DNA of 64,000 nt from Roseitalea porphyridii (lineage in GTDB: Bacteria; Pseudomonadota; Alphaproteobacteria; Rhizobiales; Rhizobiaceae). Under the pieces are notes generated by a model. The model was not told where the DNA came from. It searched no databases and was given only the letters and a program-made list of their open reading frames with translations. Made by a program: the position numbers and the translations under genes. Shown here piece by piece: positions 45,276 to 54,087 of the stretch (within the stretch, counting starts at the first letter, position 1; each line of letters starts with the position of its first letter). The DNA is taken from NCBI RefSeq assembly GCF_004331955.1, contig NZ_CP036532.1, positions 744,001 through 808,000 on the forward strand. The letters are read 5' to 3'.

Positions 45276-47340
45276 TCGCGGCCTCCGCCTTCATTCGGGC
45301 AAGAAAGGTAACGCCTTCGGCCATGCGCTTTTCCCAGGCATCGGGGGACGTGATTGAAGGAAGCCGCCCGCGCTCCTGCTTGAATTTGAGCGCGCGCCTT
45401 GCCAGATCGCGAGCTTCTTCCGGTGTCAGCTGCACCTTCTTGGCAGAGATAATTGCCGCCACCTGTTTTAGGCTCTCTTCGCTCATGGTCTTGGCGAGGA
45501 TGGCATAAGCCTCGCTGAACGGGTTGATACGATCAATCAGGTCAATATCCAGTTCGCGCACATCCATGGCGAACTTGCGCACGCCATCGACAAAAGCGGT
45601 GTTGGCGCTCTTTTCACCCTCGTTTCCGTCACTGCCAAGTGCGATTTCCTTGGCTTTCTGCGTCAAGCTGAGGGCCGCAATGGCGTGCTGGCGCACGGCT
45701 TCCTGATCCTCATCATCTAATTCGGGGTACTTGTCTTTAATGATCTTGCCCAGGCGTACCTGGGTCAATTCTTCAGGCAGGGTCTCACCGCCGGAGTGTT
45801 CGCTGTCAAACAGGCCGCGTTCCAATGCCTGCTTATCCTGAACGAAAGCAGCGATCACCTCGTTGAGGTCTTCCTGACAGATACGCGCCGCTTCCTTGCT
45901 CTTCGGTTCGGCAAGACCCTTGATTTCAATCTGGAACTGCCCGCTGTCTTCATCGAAGCCGACATTGCAGGCGTTGGAATCATAGCCTCCCTCGCCATAG
46001 TCGAACCCCTCAATCGGTCCGCTGTTTGGGTTCTTGGGAACGAAATTGAATCGCGGCGCCAACACCTGTTCCATCAGCAGGCTGGCTGCGATCGCTTTCA
46101 GTGTGTCGTTCACGGCTTCCGTAACAGCCTCTTCTGATGCATCCGGTTCGGCGATTAGATTGGTGAAACGGGCACGTGTCTTGCCGGGCGCGTCACGCGT
46201 CGCGCGGCCGATGATTTGCACAATTTCGGTCAGGCTGGAGCGGTAACCGACGGTGAGCGCATGTTCGCACCAGATCCAGTCAAACCCCTCTTTGGCCATG
46301 CCCAGAGCAATGATGATGTCCACATGATCGCGGTTATTCTTCTGACTGGCATCTTTTAGTGCCGCTGACACCCTGTCGCGTTTGGCTGGATCATCATCGA
46401 CCAGATCGGCGATCCTTAAGGTGCGCCCGTCCGCTGCCTCTACCAGCTGGAAGCCCGTCGCCGGGTCGGTGCCCTGCCACTCGCCCAGCTCCTCGATGAT
46501 GTGTTCGACTTCCCTGATCTTGTCCTTTGTGCTTTCGCGCGAATTAACCGATGGAATGTGAATGATGGTCTTTTCGGATGGATCAAGAACGCTCAGGATG
46601 TCGTCCGAGTAGGCCCCGGAATAGAAGAAATAGCCGATATCAAGTGACTTGAGATATTTGTAGCCGTTGAGCTGCTCATAATATGTGTAGGTAACCGTAT
46701 CGAAGCGTGCCTCGTCATGGGGCATTAACACCGGCTCGGCATCGCCACGGAAGTACGATCCGGTCATGGCGACGATATGCACCATGTCCCGGGCAATGAA
46801 CTCTCCCAGATGGGTGCCTAGCTTGTTGTCAGGATTAGCCGAGACGTGATGGAACTCGTCCACCGCGATCAGCCGGTCGTCGAAGGCATCTACGCCAAAC
46901 TTGTCCACGGCAAAGCGGAAGGTGGCGTGAGTGCACACCAGCACACTGTCATCACTGGTAAGGAAAGTGCCGACCGAACTGACCTTGCCGCCATTGTCCG
47001 ATCCCGGCGCATTGCAGAGGTTCCATTTCGGCTCGACGGTCCAGTCGGCCCAGAAACCGTGTTTGCTCAGCGGCTCATCATGGAAACTTGAGCCGATGGA
47101 TTTTTCCGGAACGACAATGATCGCCTGGCGCAGGCCCTGATTGTTGAGCTTGTCGAGCGCGATGAACATGAGCGCCCGGCTCTTGCCGCTGGCCGGCGGC
47201 GATTTGATAAGAAGATACTGCTCCCCCCGTTTCTCATAGGCGCGCTCTTGCATCGGGCGCATGCCAAACTCGTTGGACCTGGTTGAGCTGCCGTTCTGGG
47301 CATAGGTAACGGATACGGATGGAACAGATTTTGCCTTCAT
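45268..47340 (-). CDS. DEAD/DEAH-box helicase family protein
   Basis: The 690-residue superfamily 2 helicase/translocase resembles the Res-type ATPases of restriction systems. Walker A SPPASGKS is at 47-54, motif II is DEFH at 161-164, motif III lies in VAMTGSYF, and motif VI is in IVQIIGRATRDAPGK. The C-terminal 250 residues are helical and acidic, with no nuclease motif visible. It overlaps the preceding gene by four bases and the GIY-YIG gene by eight. In the operon it would translocate along DNA marked as foreign and hand it to the nuclease. Confidence 0.88.
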   Translation of the reverse strand: MKAKSVPSVSVTYAQNGSSTRSNEFGMRPMQERAYEKRGEQYLLIKSPPASGKSRALMFIALDKLNNQGLRQAIIVVPEKSIGSSFHDEPLSKHGFWADWTVEPKWNLCNAPGSDNGGKVSSVGTFLTSDDSVLVCTHATFRFAVDKFGVDAFDDRLIAVDEFHHVSANPDNKLGTHLGEFIARDMVHIVAMTGSYFRGDAEPVLMPHDEARFDTVTYTYYEQLNGYKYLKSLDIGYFFYSGAYSDDILSVLDPSEKTIIHIPSVNSRESTKDKIREVEHIIEELGEWQGTDPATGFQLVEAADGRTLRIADLVDDDPAKRDRVSAALKDASQKNNRDHVDIIIALGMAKEGFDWIWCEHALTVGYRSSLTEIVQIIGRATRDAPGKTRARFTNLIAEPDASEEAVTEAVNDTLKAIAASLLMEQVLAPRFNFVPKNPNSGPIEGFDYGEGGYDSNACNVGFDEDSGQFQIEIKGLAEPKSKEAARICQEDLNEVIAAFVQDKQALERGLFDSEHSGGETLPEELTQVRLGKIIKDKYPELDDEDQEAVRQHAIAALSLTQKAKEIALGSDGNEGEKSANTAFVDGVRKFAMDVRELDIDLIDRINPFSEAYAILAKTMSEESLKQVAAIISAKKVQLTPEEARDLARRALKFKQERGRLPSITSPDAWEKRMAEGVTFLARMKAEAANG

Positions 47341-48515
47341 TGCTTATGGTCTTTCGCTGTTAAATTACCTTTCTGCCAGGCCTCATCGATCAGATCCGGA
47401 CCGGCCAGGAAAAATTCACCGCCCAGTGAAGCGCCTGCCGGCTGTCGGCAAAGAACTTCCTGCATGGCACGCTCGCCGGCTTTCGCATGGTTGGAACTGG
47501 GATGCGGGTCAAAGCCAGACAAAACGCCCGAATAGAGTACTTCCCACCGGTACGCGCCGCGCGGCAGGGCGCGATTGTGATCATCACAGCGCGTCTGTGG
47601 GCTTTTGGAAAACCCTGCCTTTACGATCATCCGGCCCCGGGCCGGTTCGCCCAGAAAGACATCGGCATCACCGCGCAGCGTGAGAACGTAAAGATGCTTG
47701 GGGCCTTCAGACTCGCGTGTGACAAAGGGATTCTGGGAGACAGGGCCGGCCTTGCTCGGCGCGAGGATTTCCTTCGCGGTTCCCGGCGTTGAGCCGATGA
47801 TGGGGTTTTCTCCGTAGACATCGACCTCCTGAAGATCGAGGTTCAGGATATTGAGCGCCTCCTGACGCGAGAGCCTTACCCCGCGCGCCCCGATATGCTG
47901 CCAAGCCCCGGAAGAGGTTGCCTTGGGGGCAAACTCACGCACATCCATCCGGCTTTCCGGCGTCACGCGCCAGGCGCGCGTTGCCTTCACGGCAAAGTTC
48001 CATTTGCCGGTTCGCTCGGGATCGCGCTCCTTGGCATCCCATTCATGGGGCGCCATGAACTGGCGGGTATGGCCAAGCCGGTGAGAACATTGCTGTATGC
48101 CGATCACCTGGCCGAGATCGTCTTTCGACGCCTTTCCAGCTCCGTATACGACAACCAGCACGCCGGGCCTGCTGCCATCGAGAAAGCTTTTCCGGCGGCC
48201 CTCGTCGGCAAAGCCCAGCAATCCCCACTCCTCTGGCCGGAAGCCGTAGAAGCTTGTCAACCAGACATTCGGCGGATCGCTATAAATCGCCTCCATCGGC
48301 GACATCAGCTCACCGGGCGCGTGCAGCTCCTCAAATCGCTGGATGCTGCCATAATCGCGGACAATCAGCCCCGGTGCCGATATCATCATCTTGTTGCCCG
48401 GGGCGTCCCAACCATGCACCTCGAACATGTTGCGATAGCTTCCGTAATAGCTATTGGCGATTCTTTGGATCGCCTGCGCATCGCCTCCTTGTGTGAAATT
48501 CGCCGCCTTTGCCAT
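47337..48515 (-). CDS. Unknown protein with PUA-like and GIY-YIG-like segments
   Basis: The 392-residue protein has two suggestive segments. Around residues 115-150, GVLVVVYGAGKASKDDLGQV followed by IGIQQCSHRLG looks like the beta-rich PUA/EVE-type fold that reads modified bases. Around residues 270-340, LYVLTLRGDADVFLG, then VKAGFSKSPQTRCDDHNRAL resembles a GIY-YIG core like that of the last gene in the operon. Neither is certain. I use the ATG at 48515 because AAGGAG lies 6 bases before it; a GTG at 48518 is too close. It overlaps its neighbours on both sides, so it is probably a complex subunit. Confidence 0.6.
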   Translation of the reverse strand: MAKAANFTQGGDAQAIQRIANSYYGSYRNMFEVHGWDAPGNKMMISAPGLIVRDYGSIQRFEELHAPGELMSPMEAIYSDPPNVWLTSFYGFRPEEWGLLGFADEGRRKSFLDGSRPGVLVVVYGAGKASKDDLGQVIGIQQCSHRLGHTRQFMAPHEWDAKERDPERTGKWNFAVKATRAWRVTPESRMDVREFAPKATSSGAWQHIGARGVRLSRQEALNILNLDLQEVDVYGENPIIGSTPGTAKEILAPSKAGPVSQNPFVTRESEGPKHLYVLTLRGDADVFLGEPARGRMIVKAGFSKSPQTRCDDHNRALPRGAYRWEVLYSGVLSGFDPHPSSNHAKAGERAMQEVLCRQPAGASLGGEFFLAGPDLIDEAWQKGNLTAKDHKQ

Positions 48516-49369
48516 CACCCACTCCTTTGGTCAAAGCGGCGCAGAAACAGGCGTGCTGTCACCAGATTGATCTGAAGGCGGAAGGTCGCGTCTTCTTCTT
48601 CAGAAAGCCCGGGATGCCCGCCATGCGGATGCATCCGGCTCATCAGTCCCTGGACAAACTGCGGCTTCTGATTGTTCGCATTCCATTCGTTATAATCAGC
48701 CAGAAGGAATGGCGGCTGAAGAGCGCCGAGAAAGTCACGCTTGGCTTTGCTGTCGCCTGTACCTGTATAGCCAAGCCGGTCGGCGATTTCGTTCAAGTAG
48801 CTCTCATAGAGATTGCGCAGGGCACCATTTGCCGATGCCCATTCGCCTCTGCTGAAAGCCGAAACCGCCTGCTTGAGGTGTCCCTTGGCAACGGTGAACC
48901 CATGCCGGTCCAGAAGCTGTTCGATTTCGCTTTCAGCTTCGCGAAACTCCAGTCCCGGCACATCGGAGGGGAGCATGCGCACAAGCTGAACCGAGGTTTC
49001 TACCTGCGGACTTCCCCAAGGGTGATCGGCGTCAATCTCGGTCTGTGTCTCAGCAATTTCAAATCCGTCGAATCGAAGGCCAGCCACAAGCCTTCTCCAG
49101 TTATCGGAACTCTTTACGCCTGGCGGTGCCGTGATTGCTCTTTCGACCAGCGCCCTTGCAAGGCCAACGCGGCCGGACTCGGTGACAACTTCTCCGTTCT
49201 CCTCAATAGCGAACTTTGCGAGACCCGCCACGCGCGCAGATTTGCTGCCCGTTGCATAGCGGCCGGCAAGCTCCCACTCCACTTCGAGGATTTCCATGTC
49301 ACTGTGCGAACTGAACGCGGAAATCACCTCAGCTGCGGCGACGACGGTCATGCGGTTGAATTCGCTCAT
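48515..49369 (-). CDS. Unknown protein with HEPN-like C-terminus
   Basis: The 284-residue protein has an N-terminal half that is mixed and not recognised. The C-terminal half is all-helical and resembles HEPN-type or abortive-infection proteins: LLDRHGFTVAKGHLKQAVSA, then FSRGEWASANGALRNLYESY and, near the end, HPHGGHPGLSEEEDATFRLQ. A canonical RxxxxH RNase motif is not evident, so RNase activity is doubtful. The four-base ATGA overlap with the methyltransferase and the one-base overlap with the next gene place it inside the defence operon. Confidence 0.6.
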   Translation of the reverse strand: MSEFNRMTVVAAAEVISAFSSHSDMEILEVEWELAGRYATGSKSARVAGLAKFAIEENGEVVTESGRVGLARALVERAITAPPGVKSSDNWRRLVAGLRFDGFEIAETQTEIDADHPWGSPQVETSVQLVRMLPSDVPGLEFREAESEIEQLLDRHGFTVAKGHLKQAVSAFSRGEWASANGALRNLYESYLNEIADRLGYTGTGDSKAKRDFLGALQPPFLLADYNEWNANNQKPQFVQGLMSRMHPHGGHPGLSEEEDATFRLQINLVTARLFLRRFDQRSG

Positions 49370-52128
49370 GCCGCGCCTGCCTTTTGTTTTGCCGGCTTGG
49401 CCGCAGTCATTTTAGTGTAGAGCTCGAAGAGCTTTTCCAGCCGCTCGGTATCATTCTTGAACCGCCGACCGATATAGATGCGCTCCAGCACCTCATCGTT
49501 ACGGTCATGCGCAGAGCGCAGATCGTCCGGCATTTTCGACATGCCGTTAGAAACTTCGTACAATTCAGCAATAGTAGCTGGAAAATATAATTCACGAATA
49601 AGTAATAATTCTTTCGCACTATAAATTAGATCAGCCTTATTTTTCTCCGTTAGCCGAGGGACGGGAAATGTATTCCATCCAAGTGTGTTTGAGTACGAAT
49701 AATCGGATCGTAGACGCCCACAAATCGCTGCAATCCACGATAAATGAAGCCTAGAAGACAAGATAGCTAAGCACCATAGCGGTGCATCCCGCATAAAGAA
49801 TGTCTTATTTGTTGGTATTGTGCGCTCGTCCACTAGACCGATAGGCAGATACTCGCGGTTTTCTGACGACACGATAGGTATGAGGATTTTTCTATGCTCC
49901 TCACCCTTACGCTCACGAAATTGATGTGGTTTGGCGGCTAGTTTGTTTACCGCAGAATCTTTGGTCGCTAGTCGATCGTTGCGAACTGATTCAATGCGCT
50001 GACTGACTTCGGGAAACTGATTGGCAACGTCCAGATCGGAATCCTCCAGCCAAAGGCAATACCTCTCCACGCCGTTGATGAACTCTGTCGAGCCCAGAAA
50101 CCGCTTCAGCAACTGAATAGGGAATCCATCAGCCAATAGCCTACGCACTTCGCCCGGCGTCAAGATTAGGCCCGCCGATTTAGAATAATAGACACCGTAA
50201 TCCATCGCCTCCTCAATAAATATCGGATTACGCGATGCCGGAACAATGTCTATTTTGTGCTCGGTCAAATAGGGATTGATATTACCAACCGCTCGCCTGC
50301 TATCTCCTTCTATCAAGTAGCGGTCACCGGCATCGTTCGCGTCAAGGCCGACAATTATCACGGTTACACCTGCGCGGTTCCTTGCCAGGTTAGACCAAAT
50401 GAATGACCTGTACGCAAAGCGTATTCTAAAACCCAAATCTGTCAGTATTTTCCAAGTAATCGGGACTTGCTGTCCCTGACAAAGACTGTTGGTCGCGACA
50501 AAAGCGAACGGCGCACGACAATGGCTATTGTACTGAGCGGCTTTTACAAGCCACGCTCCCACGTAATCAACGTTCTTCCATTTGTTTGTGTAGCGAGAAA
50601 ATACGGCATGCAGATCTTCCTTTTGATCGTCAGTTTGCCTGCGAGTACCGGTAAAGGGCGGATTTCCGCAGATGTAAGTTTCTCCGCCCTCGTTTTCGAA
50701 GTCGATTTGCGCCTGATCGATCGGCGTGTGAAACAGGTCATCGGCGTGGTGCTTCACGCCCGTACCTGTGGGTGGGCAAATGCTTAGCCAGTCCAGCCGC
50801 AGGGCGTTGCCACAGGTGATCCAGTTCATCGCATCGAGCGGCAGGAAGTCCCGCAGGGCTTCCTTCTGGCCGCGATAGAGAACGTCGCACTGATATTCCG
50901 CGATGATGAGCGCCAGCCGCGCGATCTCCGCCGGGAAATCACGCAGCTCTATGCCGCGGAAATTGGTCAGCGGGATATCGGACTTGCGGTCGTCCTCTCC
51001 GCGCCGGCGGTTGATCTCGGCTTCTATGCTGCGCATTTCCTTGTAGGCGATGACGAGGAAATTTCCCGATCCGCAGGCCGGGTCGAAAACCCTGATCTTC
51101 GCCATTCGGTTTCTGAGATTCAGGAGCTTGCGTGGGTTGTCGCTGGCCTCTTCGAGATTTTCCCGCAGATCATCGAGAAAAAGTGGATTGAGCACCTTCA
51201 GGATGTTGGGCACAGACGTGTAGTGCATCCCGAGCGCGCCGCGCTCCTCATCATCGGCGACAGCCTGGATCATCGAACCAAAGATGTCCGGGTTGATCTT
51301 CTTCCAGTCGAGATTGCCGATATGGATGAGATAGGAACGCGCGATTCTCGAAAAACGCGGCACCTCCACCGACCCGGAAAACAGCCCGCCGTTGACGTAT
51401 GGAAACTGGTCCGCCCAAGGGCGGAAGCTGCTCGCTTTCCGATGCTCGGATTTCGTGTTCATCGCCCGGAAGATTTCCGAGATCACGAAATCCGTGTTGG
51501 AGGCATCGCGATCCGTGTATTGCTCCAGCGTGCGTGTAAACAGCCCTTCACCGTTGAAGATGTCGGTATCTTCGGCGAAGAAGCAGAAGATGAGCCGTGC
51601 CATGAAATGGTTCATGTCCGGCCGACGGGCAGCGCTGGCCCAATCGGGATTGTCCTTGAGCAGCTCGACATAAAGCCGGTTGAGCCGCCCGGTCGCCTTG
51701 ATGTCGAAGGCGCTTTCGCGGACCTGCTTGACAGTAGTGATGCCGGCCAGCGGTAGGAAGAAACCGAAATGGTCGGGGAAATCAGGATAGTCGCAGACGA
51801 CGACCTCGCCGCTATTCAGATCCTCCGCCTGGAATTCGTTTCCGTCGGTCGCCAGCACGAACTTGGCCTTGGCGCGCGCCGTGGCGGGGCTGGCTTTCAG
51901 GGCTGTGACTGTACTCGTCACCTCGCCTTCGGGACATACCTTGATATGGATGTTGCTGGTTTGGAGGACACCGCCCAGGTCAGACTTGTTCGATGCACCA
52001 GTGCGAAGGCGCTTGATGGTGGTCGGCTTGTTGCCAAAGGCCTCGAGGAATGCGTAAGGAAACTCAGCCGGGTCGAACGGCTGCTGGGCCAATGCTGATA
52101 TCGCCTCCTCGATTTCGACCGCGTTCAT
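49366..52128 (-). CDS. Class I SAM-dependent DNA (adenine-N6) methyltransferase, MmeI-like
   Basis: The 920-residue DNA methyltransferase has motif I FDPACGSGNFLVIAYKEMR at about 348-366 and motif IV GNPPFTG at 488-494, the NPPF form of gamma-class N6-adenine enzymes. A long C-terminal part probably includes target recognition (NRAGVTVIIVGLDANDAGDR onward). Layout is similar to MmeI-type enzymes, but I see no D-ExK nuclease motif in the N-terminal 150 residues, so cutting is likely left to other subunits. It follows the ribbon-helix-helix regulator and starts a chain of overlapping genes. It would methylate self DNA. The GC content drops visibly between 49,500 and 50,700, hinting at an exchanged recognition segment. 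Confidence 0.87.
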   Translation of the reverse strand: MNAVEIEEAISALAQQPFDPAEFPYAFLEAFGNKPTTIKRLRTGASNKSDLGGVLQTSNIHIKVCPEGEVTSTVTALKASPATARAKAKFVLATDGNEFQAEDLNSGEVVVCDYPDFPDHFGFFLPLAGITTVKQVRESAFDIKATGRLNRLYVELLKDNPDWASAARRPDMNHFMARLIFCFFAEDTDIFNGEGLFTRTLEQYTDRDASNTDFVISEIFRAMNTKSEHRKASSFRPWADQFPYVNGGLFSGSVEVPRFSRIARSYLIHIGNLDWKKINPDIFGSMIQAVADDEERGALGMHYTSVPNILKVLNPLFLDDLRENLEEASDNPRKLLNLRNRMAKIRVFDPACGSGNFLVIAYKEMRSIEAEINRRRGEDDRKSDIPLTNFRGIELRDFPAEIARLALIIAEYQCDVLYRGQKEALRDFLPLDAMNWITCGNALRLDWLSICPPTGTGVKHHADDLFHTPIDQAQIDFENEGGETYICGNPPFTGTRRQTDDQKEDLHAVFSRYTNKWKNVDYVGAWLVKAAQYNSHCRAPFAFVATNSLCQGQQVPITWKILTDLGFRIRFAYRSFIWSNLARNRAGVTVIIVGLDANDAGDRYLIEGDSRRAVGNINPYLTEHKIDIVPASRNPIFIEEAMDYGVYYSKSAGLILTPGEVRRLLADGFPIQLLKRFLGSTEFINGVERYCLWLEDSDLDVANQFPEVSQRIESVRNDRLATKDSAVNKLAAKPHQFRERKGEEHRKILIPIVSSENREYLPIGLVDERTIPTNKTFFMRDAPLWCLAILSSRLHLSWIAAICGRLRSDYSYSNTLGWNTFPVPRLTEKNKADLIYSAKELLLIRELYFPATIAELYEVSNGMSKMPDDLRSAHDRNDEVLERIYIGRRFKNDTERLEKLFELYTKMTAAKPAKQKAGAA

Positions 52129-52155
52129 ACCTACTCCTAACAGACCTCTTTGGTG

Positions 52156-52341
52156 CTAACGCTGCGTTTCGCTCTCCTCGTCGCGCTGCGCCTGCCCGTT
52201 TTGCTGCTTTTTTACATATTCCCTCATGAACGCACGGATGACCTGGGCTGCGGGCAGGTCCTGCGCGCGACACGCTTTCAGGAACTCTTCTCGTAGGGTG
52301 CGCTCCACACGGATGCGCATCCCGGCGTCTTTTTCCGACAT
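52156..52341 (-). CDS. Ribbon-helix-helix regulator of the restriction-type operon
   Basis: The 61-residue protein has the ribbon-helix-helix/RelB-like pattern MRIRVERTLREEFLKACRAQ, then DLPAAQVIRAFMREYV, with a charged tail. I chose the ATG at 52341 because a perfect palindrome lies just upstream and a longer reading would run through it. It is the first gene of the operon, 27 bases before the methyltransferase. The role is probably autorepression that delays or tunes expression, like controller proteins of restriction systems. A solitary antitoxin is an alternative, but no toxin gene adjoins it. Confidence 0.7.
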   Translation of the reverse strand: MSEKDAGMRIRVERTLREEFLKACRAQDLPAAQVIRAFMREYVKKQQNGQAQRDEESETQR

Positions 52342-52348
52342 CCGGGCA

Positions 52349-52367
52349 GTGTAACCATCGGTTACAC
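52349..52367. promoter_or_regulatory. Perfect palindrome, operator of the defence operon
   Basis: GTGTAACC-ATC-GGTTACAC has 8-base perfect arms around a 3-base centre and lies 8 bases upstream of the regulator's ATG. Position and symmetry fit autorepression by the dimeric ribbon-helix-helix protein. Confidence 0.65.
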
Positions 52368-52562
52368 ATTTTCCTAGTTTGAATTTAGAGCCTCTCAACG
52401 TCTGCTCACAGATTCGCGCTATTCTCCTTGGTCGTGTTTATGGCAAGAAACCTGCCCTGCCGACGCTTAGTCCGTCTGTGCTTAAGCTCCATTTCGAAGC
52501 AATTGACGATGTTCAGAGCAAGTATCGTGGGAATCATGAAATAATATATCCTCCATTGTGGA

Positions 52563-53447
52563 ATGACGATCGTGAAAGAACAGACTGTCGAGTATGAGAT
52601 GAAAACAATTGATATCGCACCCTTTTCCGATATCGCCGGCGAGGATGTGGTGTCGTTCATTTTCGAACACGCACCCCGGAAGGTGACGACGCGGGTTGCC
52701 AAAGCGCTCGATCACTATGTTCGCGCAACGATGCTAATCGACCTCGATGAGGAAATGGGGGCAATTCGGCTGATTGCGGCGGAAGAGGAACTAGTCGTAG
52801 CGATTTTTGAGTGGCTGAAGCTGAATGAGGACCGGTTTCCTGAACACAGGGACTTCGTTCGCAAGTTCAAAAACCACGTCGTGAAACTGTCCTTCTATCC
52901 GACCCTGGCTCAGTTCCGCTTTATCCTAGGTGACATGCTGGCGCACGGCTTTACGATGGAAGGACTGGAGGATGTTTTGAACTGGACCGCAATGCCAGTG
53001 ATCGATGGCAAGGAGATCAAGCTGGCCATCATCGATGGCAAGGGAGAAGAGCTTATCCGGCATAATCCACTTGCAGTTTCGATTTCCCGAGATGACATTC
53101 CCGATGAAAAAATCGTCGAGACCCTGCTGAAAGAATTTACCGGCTTGGTCGAAAGGCAGCAAAAGAAAACGCTGAAAGCGTTTCTTCTGGAGCGTGCTGA
53201 TTTTCGTAACAAGCTACTTTACGCAAGTGATGCAGGGTCGCTGGAAATGGCAGACCGGTTGGTCGACCTCATTGACGAATTCAAGCAGACCTATCACGAT
53301 CTCTTGTGGACGCTCGCCGTGCTAATCGGTGCCGAACCGGCCATCAAGCATTGGGGACTGGTCAGCCAGTTCATCGCACTTTATCGCCGCGCGCTTATCG
53401 AAGCGGGAGTGCTGCGCGCCGACAACACAGTGGCTGAAGCGGAATAG
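52563..53447 (+). CDS. Hypothetical protein beside the defence operon
   Basis: The 294-residue soluble, mainly helical, acidic protein has no family I recognise. It starts with VEYEMKTIDIAPFSDIAGED and later reads FRFILGDMLAHGFTMEGLED, then VERQQKKTLKAFLLERADFR. No signal peptide, helix span or catalytic motif stands out. The start could be the ATG at 52563 or the one at 52599. It diverges from the ribbon-helix-helix regulator, so it could be regulated from the same promoter region, and it closes the defence island on the right. Confidence 0.65.
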   Translation: MTIVKEQTVEYEMKTIDIAPFSDIAGEDVVSFIFEHAPRKVTTRVAKALDHYVRATMLIDLDEEMGAIRLIAAEEELVVAIFEWLKLNEDRFPEHRDFVRKFKNHVVKLSFYPTLAQFRFILGDMLAHGFTMEGLEDVLNWTAMPVIDGKEIKLAIIDGKGEELIRHNPLAVSISRDDIPDEKIVETLLKEFTGLVERQQKKTLKAFLLERADFRNKLLYASDAGSLEMADRLVDLIDEFKQTYHDLLWTLAVLIGAEPAIKHWGLVSQFIALYRRALIEAGVLRADNTVAEAE

Positions 53448-53874
53448 GTCGCGGGCTCGGCCAGTATTCAAACCATTACGAGTTGTATTCGGAAAGACTG
53501 GGATCAAGTAGACCTCTTTGCCATGGGATGTCGGGGAGCCTGGAAGCGTACTGACTGGTGGTGCAGCGGCCAAACGACTGCGAGTGGGTTCAGGGCGGCG
53601 CGATAGCCCCCTGATCGCATGGGTGCAGGGAGGAGCGAAATCTCCCTGCGAGTGATCAATCGGCGATACGATTGGATGGCGGGAAAGGCTCGATGCCGGG
53701 TCCCGCCACGGCTTGAGGGATGCAACGGGAGAGCGCCAGCGTCTCCCTTGCCAAGATGGTGTGGTATTACCGCACACATCTTGCGAACCGCGATAACGGC
53801 AGTTCGGGTAATACATCGCTCTTTTGAAGTTGATCTGGCGAATTCGGAATGAGGTTCACGAGCAGATCAGACAA
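53448..53874. other. Structured noncoding region, possible RNA
   Basis: These 427 bases contain four consecutive short hairpins between about 53600 and 53760: GCGAT/ATCGC (53600-53604 with 53614-53618), GCAGGGAG/CTCCCTGC (53625-53632 with 53642-53649), a GGCGGG/CCCGCC pair and a GGGAGA/TCTCCC pair. The open frames crossing the stretch have no ribosome binding site or protein-like composition. The density of GC stems suggests a structured RNA or the scar of a mobile element; I cannot name a family. Confidence 0.4.
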
Positions 53875-54087
53875 TCAACATTTCGGTTTTCCGGCCATGC
53901 TCCTGATGAGGACATGGCGACGGGCATAAGCGGCACGTTCGCGCAGGTAGAGACTCATGACCGTCTGCATTTCTGGTCTGCCAGGCTCCAGTATCGCCGC
54001 AACCTGCTCCGGGCTCATTCTCAGCACAAACAGACAGCTGAATGCCATGTCCTGCCAGTCGCGCTCCGGCTTAGGTTTCGCTTTCAT
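53875..54087 (-). CDS. Small hypothetical protein
   Basis: The 70-residue basic protein is KAKPKPERDWQDMAFSCLFV followed by LRMSPEQVAAILEPGRPEMQ and ERAAYARRHVLI. I do not recognise it. The helical middle (SPEQVAAILEP) could be a small DNA-binding or adaptor helix. Its ATG overlaps the stop of a decayed gene fragment immediately upstream (54084-54170). That suggests it was once the second gene of a two-gene unit. Confidence 0.5.
   Translation of the reverse strand: MKAKPKPERDWQDMAFSCLFVLRMSPEQVAAILEPGRPEMQTVMSLYLRERAAYARRHVLIRSMAGKPKC

Noticed and set aside
48515-49369. HEPN RNase toxin with an adjacent antitoxin
   Set aside because: The RxxxxH motif is not evident, and the gene is locked inside a longer operon by overlaps on both sides, so a stand-alone toxin-antitoxin pair is unlikely.
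45268-52128. Classical type III restriction system (Mod plus Res)
   Set aside because: The methyltransferase is an MmeI-like NPPF enzyme of 920 residues, two extra genes separate it from the helicase, and the helicase shows no C-terminal nuclease motif.
53322-53816. Minus-strand open frame antisense to the 3' end of the 52563 gene
   Set aside because: No ribosome binding site, composition rich in Arg, Ser and Pro typical of antisense frames, and it runs through the hairpin region.
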